Assembly: GCF_016918855.1 (NCBI RefSeq)
Contig: NZ_JADKYB010000005.1
Span: 248,001 to 312,000 of the forward strand
Length of the DNA stretch: 64,000 bases
Direction: 5' to 3'
From: Actinacidiphila acididurans
GTDB taxonomy: Bacteria > Actinomycetota > Actinomycetes > Streptomycetales > Streptomycetaceae
The translations under genes and the position numbers were made by a program. Of the stretch, positions 9,248 through 17,229 are shown one piece after another. The notes under the pieces were generated by a model that was given only the letters and a program-made list of their open reading frames with translations, was not told the DNA's origin and searched no databases. The first letter of the stretch is position 1, and each line of letters starts with the position of its first letter.

Positions 9248-9463
9248 ATGAGCAACGACATTCCGCCGGCCGACTCGAGCGTGCCCGGCGAGCCGGTTGC
9301 CACGGCCCCGACGGACGGCACGAACAAGCCCGACAACCAGTACAACGACATCATCGCCCCTGAGCTGGCCGAGGGCGTCACGGCCCCGACCGCGCCGAAG
9401 ACGGCGAAGCCGGGCGGCGTGCAGCCGAACAACCAGTACAACGACTCCGCTCCCAAGGGCTGA
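9248..9463 (+). CDS. afsS: AfsS-like small regulatory peptide
   Basis: An acidic, Pro/Ala-rich peptide of 71 residues with no hydrophobic segment. It contains an internal repeat: KPDNQYNDIIAP at residues 27-38 and QPNNQYNDSAP at 59-69. AfsS of S. coelicolor, as I remember it, is a 63-residue peptide directly downstream of afsR with repeated D-N-H-containing motifs. It stimulates antibiotic production by an unclear mechanism. Here position, size, repeat design and a SARP-type promoter all fit, but the motif is NQYND. The ATG at 9248 has AGGAG at 9236-9240. Transcription should end at the strong hairpin at 9637-9673. The name rests mainly on context; a precursor peptide of another kind is the alternative. 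Confidence 0.78.
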   Translation: MSNDIPPADSSVPGEPVATAPTDGTNKPDNQYNDIIAPELAEGVTAPTAPKTAKPGGVQPNNQYNDSAPKG

Positions 9464-9869
9464 CCGACCTACCCACTGACACCCGAGCCGTTCAAGGGGG
9501 GCCGGGGTCACCGGGGGATGGGCCACGGGGAAGACGGGGGATCAAGGGGGAAACGGGGGGACCAAGGGGGAAGCGGCCCAGGGGAACCCGGGAATGCTTG
9601 GGGGGCCAAGCACATGTCCCGGGGGGCCGTTCACGAGACTGACCGCGGCGCGGAGGGGGCGCCGCGGTCAGTCCCTTTTGCGTGCAAGGGGGGCCGGGGC
9701 GCGAGCGGGTACGGGCGGACGGTGCTGGCGGCTGCTACGGGGGAACGATACGAGCGGGCGTACGGTACGGGCGGGCGGGCGGTACGGGCGGGCCGCGAAC
9801 GAGCAGCGTACGGGCCGCGTTCCGGCAGCACGGTGCGGTACGTGCGGACCCGCGGATGCGGAGCCGGAA
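9464..9869. other. Gene-free interval with G-tracts between afsS and afsK
   Basis: These 406 bases lie between the convergent afsS and afsK genes. From 9494 to 9626 the plus strand has about a dozen runs of four or more G separated by short purine-rich spacers (for example AAGGGGGAAACGGGGGG). A terminator follows at 9637-9679. From about 9708 to 9800 the word GTACGGGCGG recurs imperfectly. No coding frame is convincing. Confidence 0.6.
9637..9679 (+). terminator. Intrinsic terminator of the afsR-afsS transcription unit
   Basis: A perfect 15-bp stem (9637-9651 with 9659-9673) and 7-base loop is followed by CCTTTT. It is one of the few terminators in the window with a short U tract on the plus strand. 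Confidence 0.85.
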
Positions 9870-12314
9870 TTACGCCTGGGTCGCCCGGCGGGCGCTGCCG
9901 CCGGTGCCCTTGGCCGCGTCGAGGGCGTAGACGCAGCGGTCCTTGGAGCAGGCGTACACCACGCCGTCGGCTACCACCGGGGAACCGGTGATCTCGCCGC
10001 CGGTCTCCAGCCGCCACCGGAGTTGGCCGCCCTGGGCGTCGACCGTGTAGAGGCAGTGGTCCTTGGAACCGAAGTGGACCCGCCCCGCGGCGACCGCGGG
10101 CGACCCCACGACCTCGCCCTGCGCGGCGAACCGCCACCTCGGGGTCCCGGTCACCGCGTCCAGGGTGTAGAGCGCGCTGCCGGCGCCGAGGTACACCGCG
10201 CCGTCGGCGACCAGCACCGGGTCCAGCGACTGGCGCGGCTCGGTGGCCACCCGCCAGCGGTCCCGCCCGTCGGCCGGATCGAGCGCGTAGACCGTACCGA
10301 GGTGGTCGACCGCGTAGAGGCCGCCACCGGAACCGCCCGTCCCGGCCACATACGTGGGGGGCGCGAACATCACCGCGGGCGCGTCGAAGTGCCACCGCTC
10401 GGCGCCCGTGCGCTCGTCCAGCGCGAACGCCCGGGTCCCCGCGGCCAGATACACGGTGCCGTCCGCCACCACCGGCCGGCTCGGCACGGCGCCGGCGGCC
10501 GCCGGCTCGCCCACCGGGTACGACCACAGCTCCGCGCCGCTGTGCGCGTCCACCGCGTACAGCCGGCCGCCGCCCTGGTAGTACACCGCGCGCCCGACGA
10601 CCGCGGGGCCGGAGTCCGGCGACTCGTACTCCGCCTGCGCGCCGGTGCGCTCCCACCGCAGGGCGCCGGTGCCGGCGTCCCACGCCTGTACGCCGCCGCC
10701 GCGCGTGCCGGTGGCCACCGTGCCGCCGTCCGCGTGGACCGCGTACACCCAGCCGTCCACCGTGGTCCGCCACCGCTCGGCGCCGTCGCCCGCGTCGAGC
10801 GCGAACAGCCGCGGGCCGTCGGAGGCGTGGATCCGGCCGCCGGCCACCGCCATCGTCCAGGCCACGTCCCGGGTCTTGAACTGCCGCCGCCCGCTGGCCA
10901 CGTCGAGCGCGTGCACCTCGAAGGAGGTGACGTACAGCAGGCCGCTCGCCACCACCGGCGTGCCCCAGACGTCGTTGGACATCCGGAACCGCCACGGGCG
11001 CCACTCCCCCGGCGGCGGCACGGTGGGCGGCACCGGCGCCTGGACCTGCGACGGCGGCCCTTGTACGACCGCCGGGTCGGCGGCCCGGTGCGCCCCGCGG
11101 CGGCGCACCCACTCGGTGCCCGGCGCCGGGCCGGCCGGCGCCTTGTGCTCGGCCGCCTCGGTCACCCGCAGCCCGGGGCCGATCGGCGCGGACCCGGCCA
11201 GCCGTACCGCCGCCGCGGGGCCGGACCCCGCGGCGGCGGGCTTCTGGTGGTTGGACCCGTTGGCGGCGGCCGCCGGCAACGGGGTGGGCGCCGGGGCCGG
11301 TGCCGTACGCGGCGGCTGCACGGGCCGGGGCGGCTGCTGCGGTGGCGGCGGCACGTTGACCGGCACCTGCGGGCCGGCGGCATGGGCGCCGCGCCGGCCA
11401 CCCGAAGGCACCGCGCCGCGCCCGCTGCGCCGCTGCTCGATCAGCGCGACCGCTCCGGGCGGCAGCCAGGCGGAGGCCGTGCCCGTGTCGTCACCGCCGG
11501 CCGAGAACAGGTGCGGGGCGAGCTGCGCCTGCAGGTCGGCCGGGGTCGGGCGGCGCTCGGCCTCCATCCGCATGCACGACTCGATCAGCGGCCGCAGCTC
11601 GTCGGGCAGGCCGGTCAGGTCCGGGCCCTCGCGCAGCAGCATGAACACCGTCTCGACCGGGTTGGCGCCGTGGAAGGGCGCGTGACCGGTCGCGGCGAAC
11701 ACCAGGGTGGAGCCCAGCGAGAACACGTCGCTCGCGCCGCGCACGCTGCGCGAGTCGCGGGCCTGCTCGGGCGACATGTAGGCCGGGGTGCCGACCGCCA
11801 CGTTCGTCATCGTCAGCCGCGTGTTGGAGACTCCCGAGGCGATGCCGAAGTCGATGACCCGCGGCCCGTCCTCGACCACCAGGACGTTCGACGGCTTCAT
11901 GTCCCGGTGCACCAGTCCGGCGGCGTGGATCGACTGCAGCGCCTCCGCGATGCCCGCGGCGAGCCACCGTACGGCCTGGGCGGGCAGCGGCCCCGACTCG
12001 TTGACGATCTCTTCCAGGGACGGGGCCGGCACATAGGCGGTGGCGAGCCAGGGCACGGCCGCGCGCGGGTCGGCGTCCACCACGGCGGCGGTGTAGAAGC
12101 CGGAGACGGCGCGGGCGGCCTCCACCTCACGGGTGAACCGCACCCGGAAGAGCTGGTCCTCGGCGAGTTCGGCCCGGACGGTCTTGATCGCCACACGGCG
12201 GCCCGAGGCCGAGCGGGCGAGATAGACCAGCCCCATGCCGCCGGCGCCGAGCCTGCCGAGCACCTCGAAAGGGCCGATCCGCCTCGGGTCGTGCTGCGTA
12301 AGCTGCTCCACCAC
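9870..12314 (-). CDS. afsK: AfsK-type Ser/Thr protein kinase with PQQ-like beta-propeller
   Basis: The 814-residue protein has an N-terminal Hanks-type kinase domain (about 14-265): glycine loop GRLGAGGMG at 20-28, Lys44 in VAIK, HRDMKPSN with Asp138, DFG at 155-157, and an activation segment ending in GTPAYMSPE. A Pro/Ala-rich linker (about 280-430) leads to a series of PQQ-type propeller blades (about 440-810) with motifs such as LYAVDAHSGAELW and LYTLDAVTGTPRW. No membrane segment is visible. This matches AfsK, which I recall as 799 residues in S. coelicolor; AfsK autophosphorylates and phosphorylates AfsR and the polar growth protein DivIVA. The GTG start at 12314 has GGGAGGTGG upstream. 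The gene is convergent with afsR-afsS. Confidence 0.92.
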   Translation of the reverse strand: MVEQLTQHDPRRIGPFEVLGRLGAGGMGLVYLARSASGRRVAIKTVRAELAEDQLFRVRFTREVEAARAVSGFYTAAVVDADPRAAVPWLATAYVPAPSLEEIVNESGPLPAQAVRWLAAGIAEALQSIHAAGLVHRDMKPSNVLVVEDGPRVIDFGIASGVSNTRLTMTNVAVGTPAYMSPEQARDSRSVRGASDVFSLGSTLVFAATGHAPFHGANPVETVFMLLREGPDLTGLPDELRPLIESCMRMEAERRPTPADLQAQLAPHLFSAGGDDTGTASAWLPPGAVALIEQRRSGRGAVPSGGRRGAHAAGPQVPVNVPPPPQQPPRPVQPPRTAPAPAPTPLPAAAANGSNHQKPAAAGSGPAAAVRLAGSAPIGPGLRVTEAAEHKAPAGPAPGTEWVRRRGAHRAADPAVVQGPPSQVQAPVPPTVPPPGEWRPWRFRMSNDVWGTPVVASGLLYVTSFEVHALDVASGRRQFKTRDVAWTMAVAGGRIHASDGPRLFALDAGDGAERWRTTVDGWVYAVHADGGTVATGTRGGGVQAWDAGTGALRWERTGAQAEYESPDSGPAVVGRAVYYQGGGRLYAVDAHSGAELWSYPVGEPAAAGAVPSRPVVADGTVYLAAGTRAFALDERTGAERWHFDAPAVMFAPPTYVAGTGGSGGGLYAVDHLGTVYALDPADGRDRWRVATEPRQSLDPVLVADGAVYLGAGSALYTLDAVTGTPRWRFAAQGEVVGSPAVAAGRVHFGSKDHCLYTVDAQGGQLRWRLETGGEITGSPVVADGVVYACSKDRCVYALDAAKGTGGSARRATQA

Positions 12315-12687
12315 TGCCCTGCCACCTCCCCGTGCCCCGCGTCGCCGCGGATGTTTCCCCCGTGTTCTGCTGCCCCGCCCCGGCCCGTCGCCGGCTCACG
12401 CGCCAGGGTACGGGCCTGATTGTTCCTGGGATGGGCGTCGGTTGCGAACCCGGGGCGTCCGCGACACGCCCCGAAAGCGAACTCGTTATCATCCGCCGCC
12501 GGGAGCGCGGCACCGGGGTGCCGCGCCGAGCGGGTCGCCGGGATGGGGTGACAGGTGCCCGGCGCAGGCCGGGCAGGAGCCTGAGCCGAGGGCGGGCCGA
12601 GAGGGAGCAGGGGGCAGCGAGGAGTCGCCGAAGACGGCCGGGGAGAACAGTGCCCGCCCGGATGTGGCGGCCGGTGTCCCGCCGGGG
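12315..12687. other. Gene-free interval upstream of afsK
   Basis: These 373 bases between the VOC gene and afsK, both on the minus strand, should hold the afsK promoter. The only A/T-rich word is GTTATCAT at 12485-12492 (GATAAC on the minus strand), a possible -10. No ORF with a ribosome binding site is supported. Confidence 0.4.
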
Positions 12688-13482
12688 CTACTGGCCGGGT
12701 ATCTCGCCGGTGCGGCGCTCGACGTCTATGACGGCGAAGTGCGCGCCCTGGTCGTCGGCGACGATGGCCATCCGGCCGAAGGGGGAGTCCTGCGGCTCCA
12801 TGACCACCTGTCCGCCGAGCCGGCGGACGGTGTCCGCGGCGCCGTCGCAGTCGGCGACCACGAAGTAGATCTGGAAGGCGGAGGGGACGTCGGCCGGCAG
12901 GTCCTCGCCGCGCCGCATGCGTCCGCCGACCTGGGCCTCGGGGTCGCCGGGCAGGGTCCAGACCTTGTAGTCGAAGCCGGCGCCGTCGCCGATCTGCCGG
13001 GCGTCGTAGCCGAAGACGGCCTCGTAGAAGACGTCGACGGCGTCCGCGTCGCGGGTGTGGTTCTCGGTCCAGCAGAAGGCGCCGGGCTCGTTGACGACGT
13101 CGAAGCCGGGGTGGGCGCCGCCCTGCCAGACGCCGAAGAAGGAGCCGCCGGGGTCTATCGCGCCGAGCATGACGCCGGTGTCGCCGATCGCGTCCGGGCC
13201 GAAGGCGAGCTGTCCGCCGGCCTCGGTGATCTTGGCCGCGGTCTTGGCCGCGTCGTCCGAGGCGATGTACACGCTCCAGGCAGTGGGCATGGAGGGGTCC
13301 ATCTTCTCCATCAGGGCCGCCGCGTTCTTCCCGTCCCGCTGGGCCATCGTGTAATGGCCGAACTCCTCGCCCTGGTCCTGGAAGGTCCAGCCGAACAGTT
13401 CGCCGTAGAAACGCCGTCCCGCCGCCAGATCGGGCAGGGACACGTCCGCCCAGCAGGGCGCTCCTTCCTTGAAGTCGGACAT
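12688..13482 (-). CDS. VOC (glyoxalase/dioxygenase superfamily) protein
   Basis: A 264-residue cytoplasmic protein built of two VOC modules, each of two beta-alpha-beta-beta-beta units. The first begins WADVSLPDLAAGRRFYGELFGW and the second FCWTENHTRDADAVDVFYEAVFGY. Repeats of this kind are typical of the CFP32-like actinobacterial VOC family, whose members are often annotated as hydroxylases or glyoxalases without proven activity. Possible metal ligands (His and Glu in the strands) cannot be assigned safely. The ATG at 13482 has GGGAGGGACCAGG upstream. It lies alone between afsK and a TetR gene. Confidence 0.8.
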   Translation of the reverse strand: MSDFKEGAPCWADVSLPDLAAGRRFYGELFGWTFQDQGEEFGHYTMAQRDGKNAAALMEKMDPSMPTAWSVYIASDDAAKTAAKITEAGGQLAFGPDAIGDTGVMLGAIDPGGSFFGVWQGGAHPGFDVVNEPGAFCWTENHTRDADAVDVFYEAVFGYDARQIGDGAGFDYKVWTLPGDPEAQVGGRMRRGEDLPADVPSAFQIYFVVADCDGAADTVRRLGGQVVMEPQDSPFGRMAIVADDQGAHFAVIDVERRTGEIPGQ

Positions 13483-13940
13483 TGCCTGGTCCCTCCCGTG
13501 AGTGCGTGCATGCCGTGCGTGGCGGTGCCCGGTGCCGCCGCCGTCCCGTCCGGCGGCCGGCCCGTCGTGCTGCGTGAACCACGTTAGTCAGTGATCTTCC
13601 CCACTGCACGGAGAAAGAATCGAACATATGGTCAATTTTTCGAGCGGGTCGAATGCGTCGATTCCGGGCGGGGCGAGGAGCTCGCGCGGGACCGGCGGAA
13701 CCGGGCCGAGGCCGGGCCCGGGACGCACCGGACGGCCGGGAGGCGACCGGGCACAGCCCCCGGAATTCCGCCCTCCAGTGCGTAACAAAACACCCATTCA
13801 CGCCAAATCGACCGCCCGCCGGCAGCCCTCAAAATGCCCGGAAAAGCCTCTGTGAGCTGCGGATTCACCGGCCCGAGCGGGCCCTCCCCGTTTGCACGCG
13901 GTCAAATCGCGCGCTGATCACCCGAAGGTAAACTGACGGC
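13483..13940. promoter_or_regulatory. Divergent intergenic region VOC / TetR
   Basis: A 458-base gap with lower GC around 13590-13650 and 13790-13860. TAAACT at 13929-13934 is a good -10 and would start transcription at about 13941, the A of the TetR start codon, so the TetR message may be leaderless. No small gene with a ribosome binding site was found. Confidence 0.4.
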
Positions 13941-14588
13941 ATGACAGGACAAGTTCGCACCGTCGACGGCCGCGTGGCGGGCCGCCGCGGGCAGGCGACG
14001 CGGCAGAAGCTGCTCAACTGCCTCGGCGAGATGCTCAGCACGTCGCCGTACCGCGACGTCAAGGTCATTGACGTGGCACGGATGGCGGGCACCTCCCCCG
14101 CAACGTTCTATCAGTACTTCCCCGACGTCGAGGGCGCCGTGCTGGAGCTCGCCGACGAGATGGCCAAGGAGGGGGCGAGCCTGACCGACCTGGTCGCCGG
14201 CCGTTCCTGGGCCGGAAAGTCCGGCACGCAGGCGGCCGAGGACCTCGTGGACGGCTTCCTCTCCTTCTGGCGCAAGAACGACGCCATCCTGCGCGTCGTC
14301 GACCTCGGCGCCGCAGAGGGCGACAAGCGGTTCAACCGGATCCGCATGAGAATCCTCAACGCCGTCACCGGCTCCCTCACCGAGTCGATCAAGGAGCTGC
14401 AGGGCAAAGGCAGGGTTGACAAGGATGTCAGCGCCCCGGCCGTCGCCGCCTCGCTGGTGGCCATGCTCGCCGCCGTCGCGGCCCACCAGAAAGGTTTCAG
14501 CGGCACCGGCGTCAAGCAGGCCGACCTGAAGCCGAACCTGGCCCTCCTGGTGCATCTGGGAGTGACGGGCCGCAAGCCCGCGAAGTAG
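13941..14588 (+). CDS. TetR-family transcriptional regulator
   Basis: A 215-residue protein with an N-terminal helix-turn-helix at about 17-62: ATRQKLLNCLGEML, then VKVIDVARMAGTSPATFYQYF. The C-terminal ligand and dimer domain (about 70-210) shows no motif that identifies a ligand. The HTH has the classic TetR pattern with TSPATFYQYFPD at the recognition helix. It sits close to the afs locus and is divergent from the VOC gene, a possible target. The ATG at 13941 has no clear ribosome binding site, which fits the possible leaderless start seen from the TAAACT box. Confidence 0.9.
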   Translation: MTGQVRTVDGRVAGRRGQATRQKLLNCLGEMLSTSPYRDVKVIDVARMAGTSPATFYQYFPDVEGAVLELADEMAKEGASLTDLVAGRSWAGKSGTQAAEDLVDGFLSFWRKNDAILRVVDLGAAEGDKRFNRIRMRILNAVTGSLTESIKELQGKGRVDKDVSAPAVAASLVAMLAAVAAHQKGFSGTGVKQADLKPNLALLVHLGVTGRKPAK

Positions 14589-14905
14589 CCGCCCGTACGC
14601 GGCCCGCCGGTCCGCGCCCAGCAGCCGCCGCGGCCGACGCAGGCGCTGCTGTCCTGCCGCACCGCACGCCCGCGCGGGCGTCGCACGCTCCTCGGGGGAG
14701 GTCGTGGGACGTCCGCGTCCTCGTATACGGGGACGTACGCGCCGGCACGAGGCGGCATGCCCCGCAGGTGGCCGGTCCGGAACCGGTGCCACATGCCGCG
14801 GTGACCGATCGCACGCAGCGCGTGAGGCAGGCGCGTGACCCGGACGCGCGCCGCGGACGGCGCGCCGCGGCCGGCACGCGACGCCCGTGCCCGGCAGGGG
14901 GCATC
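14589..14905. other. Gene-free interval before the protease gene
   Basis: These 317 GC-rich bases contain a perfect 16-bp palindrome (ACGCCCGCGCGGGCGT, 14666-14681), which could help terminate the TetR transcript. An A/T island around GTATAC at 14728-14733 is a possible promoter for the downstream protease. Nothing codes convincingly. Confidence 0.35.
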
Positions 14906-15916
14906 ATGAGCCGCATGACCGGCAGCCGGTTCCACCGGATGTCGCGGCACCCCGCCCCCGTGACCGAGAGGCTGCGCGTGCTGCGACGACTTCTGCTGCC
15001 GCTCGCCTGCACGGCCGCGTTCACGGCGGCCGCGGTGCTGCTGCCGGTCGCCGGGCACGCGCGCAGTTCGGACGGCTGGACCAATGAGGCGGCCTCCCGG
15101 TTCTGGACGCCGGAGCGCATGGCCGACTCCATGCCCGCATCCGGGCGCCCGGCCGCCCCGCCGGCCCGGCCGGGGGCGCTGGGCACACTGCCGGCGGAGG
15201 GCGCGGCGGTGCACTTCGCCGGGATCCCGACCGTGGGCATGCTCTTCTCCGTCGGCGGCGACATGACGGCGCACTTCTGCTCGGCGAGCGTGATCGACAG
15301 CCCGGGCCGGGACCTGATCCTGACCGCGGCCCACTGCGAACTGGGCACCGACATCGGCTTCGTGCCCGACTACCGCGCGGGCGCGACGCGGCAGCCGTAC
15401 GGCATCTGGGCGGTGAGCCAGGTCTTCACCGACCCGCACTGGACCCCGGACGACGACACCGGCTCGGACTACGACTTCGCCTTCGCCCGGGTGCGCCCCG
15501 GCCCGCACGGGCAGCGGGTCGAGGACGTCACCGGCGCCAACAAGCTCGCCCGCACCCCGGGTTACAGCATCCGCGTCACCGTCATGGGCTACCCGCACGC
15601 CGAGGACAACCCCGCCGACCAGGCCGTCACCTGCACGACCACCACGGGACCGCTGCCGGGGCTGCACCAGATGCAGATGGCCTGCGGCGGCTTCTACACC
15701 GGCACCTCCGGCGGCCCCTGGATCATCGACTACAACACCCGTACCAGGAGCGGCACCGTCGTCGGGTTGATCGGCGGACTAGGCGGCGGCGGACCCGACG
15801 ACCGGATCTCGTACAGCCCGTTCTTCGACGACGCGGTGCTGGCGCTGTACCACACGGCGGTTCGGGCGCAGACGGGCGCGACGCATCCGGCGATCGCGGG
15901 CGCGAAGACCCCTTAA
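14906..15916 (+). CDS. Secreted trypsin-like serine protease
   Basis: A 336-residue exported protein. A basic N terminus precedes a hydrophobic segment (LLLPLACTAAFTAAAVLLPV) and an AGHA cleavage region, a Sec-type signal. The peptidase S1-like domain has a plausible triad: His143 in LTAAHC, Asp190 in SDYDFAF and Ser268 in GTSGGPW. Two further cysteines (in CTTTTG and MACGG) could form a disulfide near the active site. The start at 14906 has GGCAGGGGG upstream; the longer open frame of 46 more residues would bury the signal peptide. Streptomyces secrete several such V8/trypsin-like enzymes, and the substrate is unknown. It runs in the same direction as the FAD monooxygenase 62 bases downstream. 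Confidence 0.88.
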   Translation: MSRMTGSRFHRMSRHPAPVTERLRVLRRLLLPLACTAAFTAAAVLLPVAGHARSSDGWTNEAASRFWTPERMADSMPASGRPAAPPARPGALGTLPAEGAAVHFAGIPTVGMLFSVGGDMTAHFCSASVIDSPGRDLILTAAHCELGTDIGFVPDYRAGATRQPYGIWAVSQVFTDPHWTPDDDTGSDYDFAFARVRPGPHGQRVEDVTGANKLARTPGYSIRVTVMGYPHAEDNPADQAVTCTTTTGPLPGLHQMQMACGGFYTGTSGGPWIIDYNTRTRSGTVVGLIGGLGGGGPDDRISYSPFFDDAVLALYHTAVRAQTGATHPAIAGAKTP

Positions 15917-15978
15917 CGTTGGCTTCCGATATCACCACTCTTTCTTCGTACGATCTTCATCGGTCTCGGGAGTTCCAC

Positions 15979-17148
15979 ATGTCCGACCCCTCTTCCGCCG
16001 GCCCGGACGCACCCGCGAGCACGGCGGCCCCCGACGCCATCGTCATAGGCGCCGGTCCCGGCGGGCTGGCCGCGGCGGCGGCGCTCGGGCAGCACGGGGT
16101 ACGGGCCCTGGTCGTGGAACGCGCCGAGCGGCTCGGGGCGTCCTGGCGCGGCCACTACGACCGGCTGCGCCTGCACACCACCCGCAGGCTGTCGGCCCTG
16201 CCGGGGCTGCCGATCCCCCGGGCGTACGGTCGCTGGGTCGCCCGTACCGATGTGGTGCGCTACCTGGAGCAGTACGCGGAGCACCACGCCCTCGACATCG
16301 CCACCGGCATCGAGGTGCACCGGGTGGAGCGGTCGGACTCCGGCTGGGAACTGCCCGCCACCGGCGGCCGGGTGCTGACCTCCCCCGTGGTCGTGATCGC
16401 CACCGGCCACAATCACACACCGTACATACCCGACTGGCCGGGACGAAACACCTTCCAGGGTGATCTTGTGCACGCGTCCGGCTACCGCGAGCCCACGGCG
16501 TACGCCGGGCGCGACGTGCTGGTCGTGGGCGTCGGCAACACCGGGGCCGAGATCGCGGTGGATCTGGCCGAGGGCGGTGCGGCCCGGGTGCGGCTCGCGG
16601 TGCGCACCCCGCCGCACATCCAGCGCCGCTCCACGCTCGGCTGGCCCGCGCAGGCCAGCGGCATCCTGGTGCGGCGCCTGCCGGTCGGGCTGGTGGACCG
16701 CATGGCGCCGTACGTCGAACGGCTCGCCGTGCCGGACCTGTCGGCGTACGGTCTGCCCCGCCCGCGGACCGGCCTGTACGCGCGGGTGCTGGAGGGCGCG
16801 ATCCCCGTGCAGGACGTGGGTCTGATCAGCGCAATACGGGCCCGGCGGGTCGAACCGGTGGCGGCGGTCGAGGGGTTCGAGGGCGACAAGGTGCGGCTGG
16901 CCGACGGCACGGAGATCGGGCCGGAAGCGGTGATCGCCGCGACCGGCTACCGGCGGGGCCTGGAGCCGCTGGTCGGGCATCTCGGCGTGCTCGACGAACG
17001 CGGGCGGCCGGTCGTACGCGGTCCGCGCACGCCGCCGGACGCGCCCGGGCTGTACTTCACCGGCTTCACCAACCCCATCAGCGGGATGTTCCGCGAAATG
17101 GCCCTCGACGCGCGGCGGATCGCCCGAGCGGTGGCCCGGACCGTGTGA
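15979..17148 (+). CDS. Flavin-containing monooxygenase-like FAD/NADPH oxidoreductase
   Basis: The 389-residue cytoplasmic protein has two Rossmann dinucleotide motifs: GAGPGG near residue 24 for FAD and GVGNTG near residue 184 for NADPH. VVIATGHNHTPYIPDWPG between them is close to the ATG-linker typical of FMO and YUCCA-like enzymes. It probably oxygenates a soft nucleophile (N or S) or acts as a Baeyer-Villiger-type enzyme; the substrate is not deducible. The start at 15979 has GGGAG at 15968-15972 six bases upstream, better than the TTG at 15919. It converges on an MFS gene, with a bidirectional terminator between them. Confidence 0.88.
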   Translation: MSDPSSAGPDAPASTAAPDAIVIGAGPGGLAAAAALGQHGVRALVVERAERLGASWRGHYDRLRLHTTRRLSALPGLPIPRAYGRWVARTDVVRYLEQYAEHHALDIATGIEVHRVERSDSGWELPATGGRVLTSPVVVIATGHNHTPYIPDWPGRNTFQGDLVHASGYREPTAYAGRDVLVVGVGNTGAEIAVDLAEGGAARVRLAVRTPPHIQRRSTLGWPAQASGILVRRLPVGLVDRMAPYVERLAVPDLSAYGLPRPRTGLYARVLEGAIPVQDVGLISAIRARRVEPVAAVEGFEGDKVRLADGTEIGPEAVIAATGYRRGLEPLVGHLGVLDERGRPVVRGPRTPPDAPGLYFTGFTNPISGMFREMALDARRIARAVARTV

Positions 17149-17187
17149 GCCGCCCCGTGGGGCCGGGGCCCGTCACCGGTACGGGTG

Positions 17188-17220
17188 AAAACGGCTGATG
17201 TCCGGAACATCCGCCGTTTT
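17188..17220. terminator. Bidirectional intrinsic terminator
   Basis: AAAACGGCTGATGT (17188-17201) pairs with ACATCCGCCGTTTT (17207-17220) with one mismatch and a 5-base loop. The A and T ends give a U tract in both directions, fitting the convergent monooxygenase and MFS genes. Confidence 0.8.
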
Positions 17221-17229
17221 CGCACGCGT

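Noticed and set aside
9708..9800. GTACGGGCGG-like repeats as a possible CRISPR or tandem repeat array
   Set aside because: Repeats are short, imperfect and without regular spacers; no cas genes are near.
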